Source of the DNA: Robiginitalea sp.
GTDB taxonomy: Bacteria; Bacteroidota; Bacteroidia; Flavobacteriales; Flavobacteriaceae
Length of the DNA stretch: 64,000 nt
Direction: 5' to 3'
Assembly: GCA_024638915.1 (NCBI GenBank)
Contig: JAHEJJ010000001.1
Span: forward strand, 124,001-188,000
The position numbers and the translations under genes are program-made. A model generated the notes under the pieces. The model was not told where the DNA came from. It searched no databases and saw only the letters and a list, made by a program, of their open reading frames with translations. Position 1 is the stretch's first letter. Each line of letters starts with the position of its first letter. Of the stretch, positions 1 through 7,948 are shown piece by piece.

Positions 1-33
1 TTTGAATTAGTTTAGTTTGGTTAGTTTGGAAGG

Positions 34-72
34 ATCCGCCATTGTTTCATGTTCTATGATGGCGGATTTTTT
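34..72 (+). terminator. Rho-independent terminator at left edge
   Basis: A perfect 9-bp inverted repeat (ATCCGCCAT at 34-42 and ATGGCGGAT at 59-67) is followed by a T run to 72, so it reads as an intrinsic terminator for rightward transcription entering from outside the window. The G/T-rich stretch at 12-30 (TTTGGTTAGTTTGG core) just before it resembles the 17-mer that precedes the terminators at 7916 and 41024. Confidence 0.75.
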
Positions 73-135
73 ATATTATCCTCTATAAAACTAAACCGCA
101 CTGATCACCCCAAAAAAGATCTCGATTAGCGAGTT

Positions 136-1689
136 CTAAAGATCAAATTTGATCCCCTGGGCCAACGGAAGATCTTCGGTATAATTTATGGTATTGGTTT
201 GCCTCCGCATATAGATCTTCCAGGCGTCAGAACCCGATTCTCTTCCGCCTCCGGTTTCTTTTTCACCACCGAAAGCACCTCCTATTTCAGCACCGGATGT
301 TCCGATATTGACATTCGCTATGCCACAGTCACTTCCCGATGCTGAAAGGAATTTTTCAGCTTCACGCAAATTGCTGGTCATAATAGCTGAGGAAAGTCCT
401 TGTACAACATCGTTTTGAATAGCGATAGCGTTGGTCACACCCCCTTTGTACTTTAAAAGGTATAAAACAGGCGCGAAGGTTTCGTGCTGAACAATTTCCA
501 TACTGTTCACCGCTTCAACTATCGCTGGTTTTACGTAACAACCACTTTCATAACCCTCTCCATGGAGTGTACCTCCTTCCACAAGTATAGTACCGCCCTG
601 TTCTACAACAGCATTGAGTGCCTTCTGGTAGTTGACCACGGCATCCTTGTCGATTAGTGGGCCAATATGATTGTTCTCATCGAGTGGATTTCCAATCCTC
701 AACTGTTGATAAGCATCCACAAGGGCTGCCTTTACCTGGTCGTATACAGACTCATGAATAATAAGCCTTCTGGTAGATGTACAACGCTGACCGGCAGTTC
801 CGACAGCACCGAAAACGGCGCCGATCACAGTCATTTTGATATCGGCTTCCGGGGTTACTATGATGGCATTATTCCCGCCTAATTCGAGAAGTGATTTTCC
901 CAAGCGGGCTGCCACAGCCTGTGCGACAATTTTACCCATTCTTATGGATCCTGTAGCTGAGATCAGTGGGATCCGCTTGTCGTGAGACATGAATTCACCT
1001 ACACGGTAATCGCCGTTGATAAGACATGATATTCCTTCAGGCATATTATTTGCCGCAAATACTTCGGCAGCTATATTCTGGCAGGCAATTCCGCATAAAG
1101 GTGTCTTTTCTGAAGGTTTCCAAACACAGACATCGCCACATACCCAAGCCAGTGCGGTATTCCACGCCCAAACAGCGACCGGAAAATTAAAGGCTGAAAT
1201 AATACCTACCACACCAAGAGGGTGGTACTGCTCATACATGCGGTGCCCGGGTCGCTCAGAGTGCATGGTAAGGCCATGCAACTGACGTGAAAGGCCAACA
1301 GCAAAATCACAGATATCTATCATTTCCTGAACTTCCCCTAGACCCTCCTGATAAGATTTTCCCATTTCATATGACACCAGCTTACCCAGAGGTTCTTTCA
1401 ATTCTCTCAGTTTTTCTCCGAATTGCCTCACTACTTCACCTCTTTGAGGTGCTGTAACGGCTCTCCAGACCTCAAAGGCCTCAGTCGCAGTGGCCATCAC
1501 TTTTTCATAATCATCCTGCGAACTGCTTTTCACCTTGGCGATTAAGGCGCCGTCTACGGGAGAATATGAACTGATAATTTCTCCTGAAGAGAAGAAATTT
1601 TTACCCGTCGAAGAACCTTCATTTATCTGCTGAATCCCTAATTTCTCAAGGGCCCTCTGAATACCAAAATCCAATGCAACTTCTGCCAT
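136..1689 (-). CDS. Aldehyde dehydrogenase, ALDH7 (antiquitin / piperideine-6-carboxylate dehydrogenase) type
   Basis: A 517-residue NAD(P)+-dependent aldehyde dehydrogenase, full length for the family. The FNFP motif (Asn168), the general base in LELGG (Glu269) and the catalytic Cys303 in GTAGQRCTS are all present. The GQRCTSTRR context and the long N-terminus match the ALDH7 group, which oxidises alpha-aminoadipate semialdehyde in lysine breakdown. The gene lies in the same direction as a 3-hydroxyanthranilate dioxygenase two genes upstream, so an alternative substrate such as 2-aminomuconate semialdehyde is conceivable, but the sequence looks more like ALDH7 than ALDH8. A TAACTTTG -7 element on the minus strand (1724-1731) suggests its own promoter. 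The enzyme class is certain and the substrate is inferred. Confidence 0.9.
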   Translation of the reverse strand: MAEVALDFGIQRALEKLGIQQINEGSSTGKNFFSSGEIISSYSPVDGALIAKVKSSSQDDYEKVMATATEAFEVWRAVTAPQRGEVVRQFGEKLRELKEPLGKLVSYEMGKSYQEGLGEVQEMIDICDFAVGLSRQLHGLTMHSERPGHRMYEQYHPLGVVGIISAFNFPVAVWAWNTALAWVCGDVCVWKPSEKTPLCGIACQNIAAEVFAANNMPEGISCLINGDYRVGEFMSHDKRIPLISATGSIRMGKIVAQAVAARLGKSLLELGGNNAIIVTPEADIKMTVIGAVFGAVGTAGQRCTSTRRLIIHESVYDQVKAALVDAYQQLRIGNPLDENNHIGPLIDKDAVVNYQKALNAVVEQGGTILVEGGTLHGEGYESGCYVKPAIVEAVNSMEIVQHETFAPVLYLLKYKGGVTNAIAIQNDVVQGLSSAIMTSNLREAEKFLSASGSDCGIANVNIGTSGAEIGGAFGGEKETGGGRESGSDAWKIYMRRQTNTINYTEDLPLAQGIKFDL

Positions 1690-1768
1690 TTTATTACTTT
1701 TTATTCCGATAGATTAGACGGCGCAAAGTTACGAATAATAGTCCGCTTAAGTCCAGCCGAATTACGCT

Positions 1769-2140
1769 TTATTGTAGATGTATAAGGAGCAAGAGCAAAA
1801 GCGCAAGAAGGGCAGGAAATCCCTGAACGAAGAATATCTTTATATGAGCCGTCAGGGCACCAAATACCCCGGCTATAAAAACGCAGCTGAGAAAGAAAAC
1901 CGAAACATATGTTTGCCATTCCGGATCACTAATAAAAAAACTCCAAATCAAGCCTGCTGCGAGAAAGCCATTATATAACCCCTGGTTGGCGGCTAATGTT
2001 TTGGTGGGTTCGAAGAGTTCGGCAGGGAATTGCCTAAAAATCTTTGGCCCCCTGCTGGTCCAGGCAAACATTTCGAACCAAAGGAAGTAAAGATGAAGCA
2101 GGGCTACCAGGCCGATAAGAATATTAATAACGATCTCCAT
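1769..2140 (-). CDS. DUF1304 family small membrane protein
   Basis: A 123-residue protein made almost entirely of four hydrophobic helices (roughly residues 3-21, 50-70, 75-95, 100-121). The N-terminal pattern LVALLHLYFLWFEMF followed by a Trp-rich basic turn (WTSRGPKIFRQFP) is the hallmark of DUF1304, an integral membrane family of unknown function. It starts 6 bp downstream of the 3-hydroxyanthranilate dioxygenase on the same strand, so the two are very probably co-transcribed. No catalytic residues can be assigned and no function is proposed. Confidence 0.8.
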   Translation of the reverse strand: MEIVINILIGLVALLHLYFLWFEMFAWTSRGPKIFRQFPAELFEPTKTLAANQGLYNGFLAAGLIWSFFISDPEWQTYVSVFFLSCVFIAGVFGALTAHIKIFFVQGFPALLALLLLLLIHLQ

Positions 2141-2146
2141 CTGTGA

Positions 2147-2686
2147 TTATTTTTCAGCGACGAAACGGTCATCGACCTCCATGATAGTACCACAATTCTG
2201 GCACGTTCTCAACTCTTCAGATTCATAAAAATATTCGAAGTGACTTAAGAAGTCTTTCTCGATATCGTGCAAAGTAAAGTAAGCCTCGTAAAGCTTATGG
2301 TTGCAGTTGTCGCAATACCAGATCAGCCCATCGTCTACCTTCATATCCTCTCTCTTCCGCTCGATAACCAGGCCGATAGAACCCTTATGCCGTACGGGGG
2401 AATGAGGTATTTTGGCAGGGTGCAGGTACATATCGCCGGGACCGAGTTTAAGTGTTTTCTTTTGGCCATCTTCCTGAACATGGATCTCGATTGTCCCCTC
2501 AAGTTGATAAAACAATTCTTCGGTTTCGTTATAGTGAAAATCTTTGCGAGCATTAGGTCCGGCTACGATCATGACTATATAGTCATCGGCTTCGCGATAA
2601 AGATTTTTGTTTCCAACAGGGGGCTTGAGCTGATCCCTGTTTTCGTCTATCCAGTTCTTGAGATTAAAGGGAGATCTAATCGACAT
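2147..2686 (-). CDS. nbaC: 3-hydroxyanthranilate 3,4-dioxygenase
   Basis: A cupin dioxygenase of 179 residues that opens the ring of 3-hydroxyanthranilate to aminocarboxymuconate semialdehyde in the kynurenine pathway (tryptophan breakdown or NAD synthesis via quinolinate). The iron ligands His51, Glu57 and His95 are visible, as are the substrate arginines Arg47 and Arg99. The C-terminal rubredoxin-like second metal site is intact (CDNC at 125-128 and CQNC at 162-165), as in the bacterial homodimeric form. It heads a probable operon with the DUF1304 gene 6 bp downstream. Tryptophan 2,3-dioxygenase of the same pathway is about 40 kb away in this window; kynureninase and the monooxygenase are not seen here. 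Confidence 0.95.
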   Translation of the reverse strand: MSIRSPFNLKNWIDENRDQLKPPVGNKNLYREADDYIVMIVAGPNARKDFHYNETEELFYQLEGTIEIHVQEDGQKKTLKLGPGDMYLHPAKIPHSPVRHKGSIGLVIERKREDMKVDDGLIWYCDNCNHKLYEAYFTLHDIEKDFLSHFEYFYESEELRTCQNCGTIMEVDDRFVAEK

Positions 2687-2808
2687 AAATTATTTTTTTG
2701 GTGTCCGGCAATACTAAGGGAAATCCGCATAGTCTTTTAATGGGAAACGATGAATTGTCAGGCCACGGCTTCCTTCAAAATTAAAAAAAGAAATCGTTTA
2801 ATTGGAAA

Positions 2809-3285
2809 TTAGCGATAGAAGAGTTGTGTGTAGTAAATTGTCCCCTCACCATCTTTTTTAACGCTAACCGCAGTATGGGTAAAGTTCGCCTCCATGGTCT
2901 TCCGGTGATCAGGGCTTTGCAGCCAACCCTGAAATGCTTCTGCCGCATTCACATAATCCTTTGCAATATTCTCGGCCACCAGCTCAGCATTTGTTACCGA
3001 TGAAATATCAGAGGCGCGCGCATTGAAATTGTCGTGGCTTAAGCTCCCTCGGGCGATCATATAGTCGTTATGCGTACTCGCATACTGGTAGGCAACAGCG
3101 CTGTACTGGAGTGGTGCATACCCCAATGACTCCCTGTGCGTATTCACAATACCCAGGAGCTCATCTTCTATAGCTTTTATATTGACGGCCGAGTTAATCT
3201 CTGGCGCAACAACATCATCGTTGTTACTGCAGGCCACAAACAATAGAAGAAACACTCCTCTTACCAGAAGTGACTTCATTTTCAT
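2809..3285 (-). CDS. CAP-domain (SCP/PR-1-like) lipoprotein
   Basis: A 158-residue secreted protein. The N-terminus is a lipoprotein signal ending in LFVACS, which places Cys19 at the lipidation site. The rest is one CAP domain of the bacterial YkwD type: the helix VNTHRESLGYAPL, the LSHDNF segment, the AENIA motif, and a C-terminal strand ending in YYTQLFYR. The conserved His and Glu residues of the CAP cavity appear present. The molecular role of bacterial CAP proteins is mostly unknown. A second in-frame ATG two codons downstream is an equally possible start. Confidence 0.85.
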   Translation of the reverse strand: MKMKSLLVRGVFLLLFVACSNNDDVVAPEINSAVNIKAIEDELLGIVNTHRESLGYAPLQYSAVAYQYASTHNDYMIARGSLSHDNFNARASDISSVTNAELVAENIAKDYVNAAEAFQGWLQSPDHRKTMEANFTHTAVSVKKDGEGTIYYTQLFYR

Positions 3286-3482
3286 ATAGCGTTCTCTTTA
3301 CATGCAGGAGGGGAAGAATGGGGCGTCTTCAATACGGCTGCAGGTAGTGGGAAGTAATGTATGTATTCTCGATCAATTCTTCCCAGAAAAAATATGAAAG
3401 GACAATTTTATCGATGAAGTGCACTCTACCAACGGTATATTTATATCGTCGAAAGGATTTTGGGATAAAAATATTAAGTAGA

Positions 3483-3986
3483 TTATTCCTCAGAATCAAA
3501 GCCTCGACGATTCAAAACCTTGCCAAAAACAAAACCACCGATGTCCTTGAGCGGAGTATACAGAACAGAAGATCCGATTGTTTCGGGTTTAACGATATTG
3601 GCAGAGCTGTTCATCTTATCGAAATATATGAGTAGGGCACCTACGATTACCGCTGTTTTCAAAGCGCCAAAAACACCCCCGGCGATCTTGTTAAGAATTC
3701 CGAGCAGGGTGAAATCGGTGACTTTCGACAGGAACCTCCCGATAAAATGAATAAGGATCACTATGATGACAAAGGTGGCGATAAAAGCGATCAAAGCGAT
3801 GTATTGTTCTTCCCAGTCCAGATATTGAGATAAGTATTCCCCAGTGATATACGAGAAATGTATAGCACCAAATAGGCCTGCGATAAGGGCTACCAAAGAA
3901 GCAATCTCAACAAAGAAACCATTTTTCAAACCCTTGAAGAGGCCGTATGCGAGTAACATTGCGAGAATGATATCCAGGAATCCCAT
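3483..3986 (-). CDS. CvpA family membrane protein
   Basis: A 167-residue integral membrane protein with four predicted transmembrane helices (about residues 3-22, 27-50, 62-84, 103-122). The opening MGFLDIILAMLLAYGLFKGLKNGFF and the GRFLSK..DFTLLGILNKIAGGVFGALK block are typical of CvpA, named for colicin V production, whose general role relates to envelope homeostasis. Divergent from the gene at 4080, with a minus-strand TATCTTTG element at 4004-4011. The C-terminal 20 residues are soluble and poorly conserved. Confidence 0.85.
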   Translation of the reverse strand: MGFLDIILAMLLAYGLFKGLKNGFFVEIASLVALIAGLFGAIHFSYITGEYLSQYLDWEEQYIALIAFIATFVIIVILIHFIGRFLSKVTDFTLLGILNKIAGGVFGALKTAVIVGALLIYFDKMNSSANIVKPETIGSSVLYTPLKDIGGFVFGKVLNRRGFDSEE

Positions 3987-4079
3987 TGATGGCGTGTTCT
4001 ATACAAAGATAGAATTTTGATTTGTACCTTTGAATTCAACTTCCGGAATTACGGAAAGTCTTCTAATTTTAAGTGTGAA

Positions 4080-4436
4080 TTGGCAAGGGACGAATTGTTA
4101 AAGGAATATTGGAAAGAGTTGGTAGAGCGGCTATCTGAGCTCTTTGCCGACGGTGATCGGTTGGAGCTCGACGCTATTATCTACCTGGTGGGCGTTCAGG
4201 AATTGGGGCAATATCACAGGAGCTTTAAGAAAGATGAAAAACTGAACCTAATGCATATTGCCATCTGCCGATTGTTGGAACCGTACGGATATTATCGCTT
4301 TGAGTACTATGACGAAGACGGCTGGCCGCACTATGAGGTGGAAGAAGAATTGCCGCCACTAAAGGCGGGTGAACAGACGGTTCTGATGAAAGAGGCCATC
4401 GTAAATTATTTTAAGGAGAAAAAATACTTTGATTAA
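4080..4436 (+). CDS. Conserved hypothetical acidic protein (start uncertain)
   Basis: I do not recognise this family. The reading frame is open from 4017, but it contains no ATG near its beginning, and a TACCTTTG -7 element at 4025-4032 would start the mRNA at about 4039, after the first TTG. The next candidates are TTG at 4080 (118 aa) and TTG at 4095. The protein is rich in acidic and aromatic residues, with the segment LDAIIYLVGVQELGQY in the middle, and looks soluble. Its stop overlaps the start of the monooxygenase-like gene by 8 bp, so the two are probably translationally coupled. The frame is convincingly coding; the function is unknown. Confidence 0.6.
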   Translation: MARDELLKEYWKELVERLSELFADGDRLELDAIIYLVGVQELGQYHRSFKKDEKLNLMHIAICRLLEPYGYYRFEYYDEDGWPHYEVEEELPPLKAGEQTVLMKEAIVNYFKEKKYFD

Positions 4437-4749
4437 AGTGGCTATAAAACCACCCTACTACGCTGTTATTTTCACCAATACAAGAACCGATAAGGACCTG
4501 GGATATGCTGCCATGGCTCATGAAATGGAAGTGCTGGCCAAAACTCAACCAGGATATCTGGGCTTTGAAAGCGCACGAGACGAGCTTGGTATCTCTATCA
4601 GTTACTGGGAAAGTCTGGAAGACATCGCAGACTGGAAATCCCAGGCCGATCATCTAGCGGCTCAGAAACGAGGTATCACAGACTGGTATAAATGGTATAA
4701 AGTACGTATCTGCAGGGTAGAACGCGAATATGAATTCTTTAAAAAGTAG
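4429..4749 (+). CDS. Antibiotic biosynthesis monooxygenase (ABM) domain protein
   Basis: A 106-residue protein with the dimeric ferredoxin-like ABM fold: YAVIFTNTR strand, MAHEMEVLAKTQPGYLGFES helix and strand, then ISYWESLEDIADWKSQADH. Members include quinol monooxygenases, heme-degrading enzymes and many proteins without a known substrate, so no reaction can be named. The start is a TTG inside the end of the upstream gene (8-bp overlap), and the next in-frame ATG would remove the first strand. It is most likely the second gene of a two-gene operon. Confidence 0.8.
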   Translation: MIKVAIKPPYYAVIFTNTRTDKDLGYAAMAHEMEVLAKTQPGYLGFESARDELGISISYWESLEDIADWKSQADHLAAQKRGITDWYKWYKVRICRVEREYEFFKK

Positions 4750-4842
4750 GAGGGCGAACTTTGTTTAAGCCTGTTCCTTTATTCTCCGATTTTCGATGAA
4801 ATTAATGTCTATTATTCTATCGATTGCTTTTGATCTGGCGCT

Positions 4843-4872
4843 TTGTATTCGGTATGCGAACTACTATCTTTG
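4843..4872 (+). promoter_or_regulatory. glpD promoter (Bacteroidetes type)
   Basis: TTG at 4843-4845, a 19-nt spacer and TATCTTTG at 4865-4872 fit the Bacteroidetes TTG / TAnnTTTG consensus exactly. Transcription would begin near 4879, giving a leader of about 40 nt before the glpD ATG. Confidence 0.7.
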
Positions 4873-4920
4873 AATACTTTGTTTCCTAAAAGTTTTTAGG
4901 GTATAACGACCTGAGAACAA

Positions 4921-6600
4921 ATGAAAACCGTTATGAAAAAGAATATTAAGTTCTCCTGTCTCGATCGGGATCAACAAATAATGGATCTGACTAAAGCGAC
5001 TTTCGATCTGGTGGTCATTGGCGGCGGTATTACAGGTGCAGGAATAGCCTTAGACGCTGCTTCGAGAGGGCTGAAAGTCGCTCTGTTGGAAAAGGGCGAT
5101 TTTGCGTCGGGAACGAGCAGCAAATCGACCAAGTTGATCCATGGTGGTTTAAGGTATCTTAAACAGTTCGATTTCTGGCTGGTAAAAGAAGTAGGATCGG
5201 AACGCGCTATAGTGCATCAACTTGCTCCGCATCTCGTATTGCCAGAGAAAATGTTATTACCCTTGATCGAAGGTGGATCTTATGGAAAATGGCTCACCTC
5301 TATAGGTCTTAAGGTCTATGATATTCTCGCCCAGGTTGACGGCGGCGACAAGCGTCAGATGCTGGAAAAGAAAGAAGCACTGGCCCTGGAACCCTTGCTT
5401 CCCAAAAAGATACTGAAGGGGGCGGGATTTTATGCCGAATATCGCACAGACGATGCCCGACTTACAATAGAGAACATAAAGACCAGTCTTTTATACGGGG
5501 CGGTGGCCCTCAATTATGCTGAGGTTACGGATTTTCTATATGAGGATGAGCGCGTGGCCGGGGTCTGTGTAAAGGATAGTCTGGCCGGAAAAGAGTTTGA
5601 GGTACGTTCCAAATACGTGATCAGTGCTGCAGGACCCTGGGTGGACGATTTGAGATCGGTCAATAATTCGAAGAATGGCAAAAGGTTACACCTCACCAAA
5701 GGGGTCCACCTTGTTTTCCCGCATGAAAAACTACCGGTTAAACAATCGGTTTATTTTGACGTCCCCGACGGGCGGATGATCTTTGCCATTCCGAGAGGTA
5801 AGATCACCTATGTGGGCACTACAGACACAAATTATTACAACGACAAAGACAGGGTTACCACAGATATCGCCGATGCAATCTACCTCATTGCGGCGGTCAA
5901 TAATATGTTTCCGTCTATCGAATTGGAACTGGAGGATATCGAGTCGTCCTGGGCAGGGCTCAGACCTCTGATTCACGAGGAAGGTAAATCGGCTTCCGAA
6001 CTGTCACGAAAGGACGAGATCTTTACTTCCGATTCCGGATTGATCAGTATGGCAGGAGGAAAGCTAACGGGATATCGTAAAATGGCTGAGCGCGTGGTGA
6101 ACCGTGTAGGGCAAATGATAAAAGAAGATGAGGAAAGGGAGATCGGGGAATCCAAGACGGCAAAGATTCCACTTTGTGGCAGTAATTTTAAGAAATTCAA
6201 AGATGTCAGGAAGTATATTGAGGAAATTCGGGAACGGATTAAAAAAGATGGCCTGGGCGCATATGAAGCGTGGTTTCTGGTGACCACATATGGTATTCAG
6301 ACCGAGACAATTCTTGAAAAATTTAACGTCATTAAGGATGATGATCCGCATCTTCGCCTGGCGAAAGCAGAATTGCATTTTGGAATTGAATTTGAAATGG
6401 TAACCAGTCCGATGGATTTCTTCATCCGCAGAACAGGAAGACTCTATTTCGACATCAACAGTATCAGACTTTTGATGGATCCGATATTGAATGAATTTGA
6501 GCAGATATTTAATCCCGGCAAAAACAAGATGGATACCTGGCGTGAAGAACTTCTGAGGAAACTTGAGGAACATTCAAACTTCTCGGTGGAAAGGATTTAA
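4921..6600 (+). CDS. glpD: FAD-dependent glycerol-3-phosphate dehydrogenase
   Basis: A 559-residue respiratory enzyme that oxidises sn-glycerol-3-phosphate to dihydroxyacetone phosphate and passes electrons to quinone at the inner membrane face. The FAD-binding GGGITGAG motif lies at residues 34-41. It is followed by the family signature with SGTSSKSTKLIHGGLRYL, the substrate domain, and the C-terminal helical DAO_C domain. The length is normal. No glycerol kinase or facilitator is adjacent. It converges on gpsA, which catalyses the reverse conversion with NAD(P)H, with only 13 nt between the stops. An ATG four codons downstream is an alternative start. Confidence 0.95.
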   Translation: MKTVMKKNIKFSCLDRDQQIMDLTKATFDLVVIGGGITGAGIALDAASRGLKVALLEKGDFASGTSSKSTKLIHGGLRYLKQFDFWLVKEVGSERAIVHQLAPHLVLPEKMLLPLIEGGSYGKWLTSIGLKVYDILAQVDGGDKRQMLEKKEALALEPLLPKKILKGAGFYAEYRTDDARLTIENIKTSLLYGAVALNYAEVTDFLYEDERVAGVCVKDSLAGKEFEVRSKYVISAAGPWVDDLRSVNNSKNGKRLHLTKGVHLVFPHEKLPVKQSVYFDVPDGRMIFAIPRGKITYVGTTDTNYYNDKDRVTTDIADAIYLIAAVNNMFPSIELELEDIESSWAGLRPLIHEEGKSASELSRKDEIFTSDSGLISMAGGKLTGYRKMAERVVNRVGQMIKEDEEREIGESKTAKIPLCGSNFKKFKDVRKYIEEIRERIKKDGLGAYEAWFLVTTYGIQTETILEKFNVIKDDDPHLRLAKAELHFGIEFEMVTSPMDFFIRRTGRLYFDINSIRLLMDPILNEFEQIFNPGKNKMDTWREELLRKLEEHSNFSVERI

Positions 6601-6613
6601 ATGCCATTGATCC

Positions 6614-7612
6614 TTAATCCATTTTTTCCGAAAGCTCTTTGAAGGCCATTCTGGCATTTCGGTTCTTATAGAGAATTTCGAAAACCGTATCGATAATCGG
6701 GGTTTTTACTTCTTTGGTAAAGGTTGTCTTGAGTTCATATGCGCTCTTCGCGGCGTAGTACCCCTCCGCTACCATGTTCATCTCCATCATGGCGCTTTTA
6801 ACACGATATCCTTTTCCGATCATATTTCCAAACATCCTGTTTCTGCTAAAAGTGGAATATCCTGTAACCAGGAGGTCTCCCAAATAGGCAGAATTGTTGA
6901 TATTGCGCTTCATCTTGTGCACTCTGGTTATATATCGCTTCATTTCCCGGATGGCATTGCTCATCAGGACACTTTGAAAATTATCCCCGTAACCTAAGCC
7001 GTGCGCTATGCCTGCGGCAAGTGCATAGATGTTTTTCAGCATGGCGGCATATTCTGTACCGATAATATCATCCGATATCTTTGCTTTTACATAATCGCTT
7101 TGCAGTGCCGCAGCCACAAATGAGGCTTTAGACTGATCTCTGCTGGCGATGGTGAGATATGAGAGTCGTTCAAGGGCGATCTCCTCCGCATGGCACGGGC
7201 CGGTAATAACACCTATATTCTCGAAAGAGACCTGGTATTTTTCATGGAAATGCTCCCCTACGATAAGTCCTGTTTCTGGCACAATTCCTTTAATAGCCGA
7301 AAAAATGATCTTATCGTCTAATTTAATTTCCAGTTTCTGAAGTTCGCTTTCCAGAAAAGCTGACGGGATAGCAAACACCAGTATTTCAGCGTTGCTAACG
7401 GCTTTATTTATGTCATCGGTTAACAAGAGCTTTTCAACATCGAACTCTACTGAGGAAATATAGTTTGGGTTATGGGCATATGCCTTGATATGTGCAATAG
7501 CCTCAGCGTTGCGCATGTACCAAATGATCTTTTTCTGGCTTTCGCTCAGAATTTTTACAAGTGCGGTGGCCCAACTGCCACCACCCATTACCGCAAATGT
7601 TGTTTTTTCCAA
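6614..7612 (-). CDS. gpsA: NAD(P)H-dependent glycerol-3-phosphate dehydrogenase
   Basis: A 332-residue soluble enzyme that reduces DHAP to sn-glycerol-3-phosphate for phospholipid synthesis. The N-terminal Rossmann motif is GGGSWATAL (residues 10-18). Lys108 in SAIKG, the TGPCHAEE signature (138-143) and catalytic Lys193 in MLKNIYALAAG are in place. The start codon is TTG; no ATG lies upstream in frame before the glycine-rich loop. The TACATTTA sequence about 30 nt upstream on this strand is a near match to the -7 element. It faces glpD tail to tail. Confidence 0.95.
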   Translation of the reverse strand: MEKTTFAVMGGGSWATALVKILSESQKKIIWYMRNAEAIAHIKAYAHNPNYISSVEFDVEKLLLTDDINKAVSNAEILVFAIPSAFLESELQKLEIKLDDKIIFSAIKGIVPETGLIVGEHFHEKYQVSFENIGVITGPCHAEEIALERLSYLTIASRDQSKASFVAAALQSDYVKAKISDDIIGTEYAAMLKNIYALAAGIAHGLGYGDNFQSVLMSNAIREMKRYITRVHKMKRNINNSAYLGDLLVTGYSTFSRNRMFGNMIGKGYRVKSAMMEMNMVAEGYYAAKSAYELKTTFTKEVKTPIIDTVFEILYKNRNARMAFKELSEKMD

Positions 7613-7827
7613 AAGATGGATTTTATGGACTAAATGTAATTAATTTTCAACTTCTGGTATGAAAACGGTCGTCAACGATCCCATAGATCATCGAATGAAT
7701 TTTGGTTCGATGCTCCAGATCGAACGGCAATCAACTTAAAAAACGATGAAATACCATAAATTTTAACACACCTTATGATTATCCAGACAATCTCTGGCGA
7801 ATTATCGACGTTATCATAGCGGGTTGA

Positions 7828-7948
7828 GATAGTCCAAACAACAGTTCTTCAAAGCATAGAAAAAGAACGGACTGACTGAGAGGACTATTGATATTTTGGT
7901 TGGTTATTTAGTTAGAAAAACCCTGGTGATGAACACTGGGGTTTTTTT
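7828..7948 (+). ncRNA. Candidate structured small RNA ending in 17-mer plus terminator
   Basis: The 334 bases between the gpsA start and the transporter stop hold no gene but clear RNA-like structure on the plus strand, antiparallel to both neighbours. An outer stem GATAGTCC (7828-7835) with GGACTATT (7882-7889) encloses GTTCTT (7844-7849) with AAGAAC (7863-7868). Then come the 17-mer TTTGGTTGGTTATTTAG (7895-7911) and an intrinsic terminator. Further upstream lie hairpins at 7705-7725 (GTTCGAT/ATCGAAC) and 7783-7797 (CCAGA/TCTGG), so the 5' end may be earlier. I found no consensus promoter. The same 17-mer and terminator arrangement recurs at 41006. The family is not identified. Confidence 0.4.
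7916..7948 (+). terminator. Intrinsic terminator overlapping the transporter stop codon
   Basis: A 13-bp stem (AAAAACCCTGGTG at 7916-7928, CACTGGGGTTTTT at 7934-7946, two G-U wobbles) has a 5-nt loop and a T run to 7948. It is nearly symmetric, so it could also end the leftward transporter transcript, whose stop codon overlaps the T run. Confidence 0.8.

Noticed and set aside
1778-1978. Plus-strand open frame opposite the DUF1304 gene
   Set aside because: It lies within a convincing membrane protein gene on the other strand and has no features of its own.
7705-7725. tRNA T-arm because of GGTTCGAT and ATCGAAC
   Set aside because: It is a simple hairpin; no acceptor, D or anticodon arms surround it.
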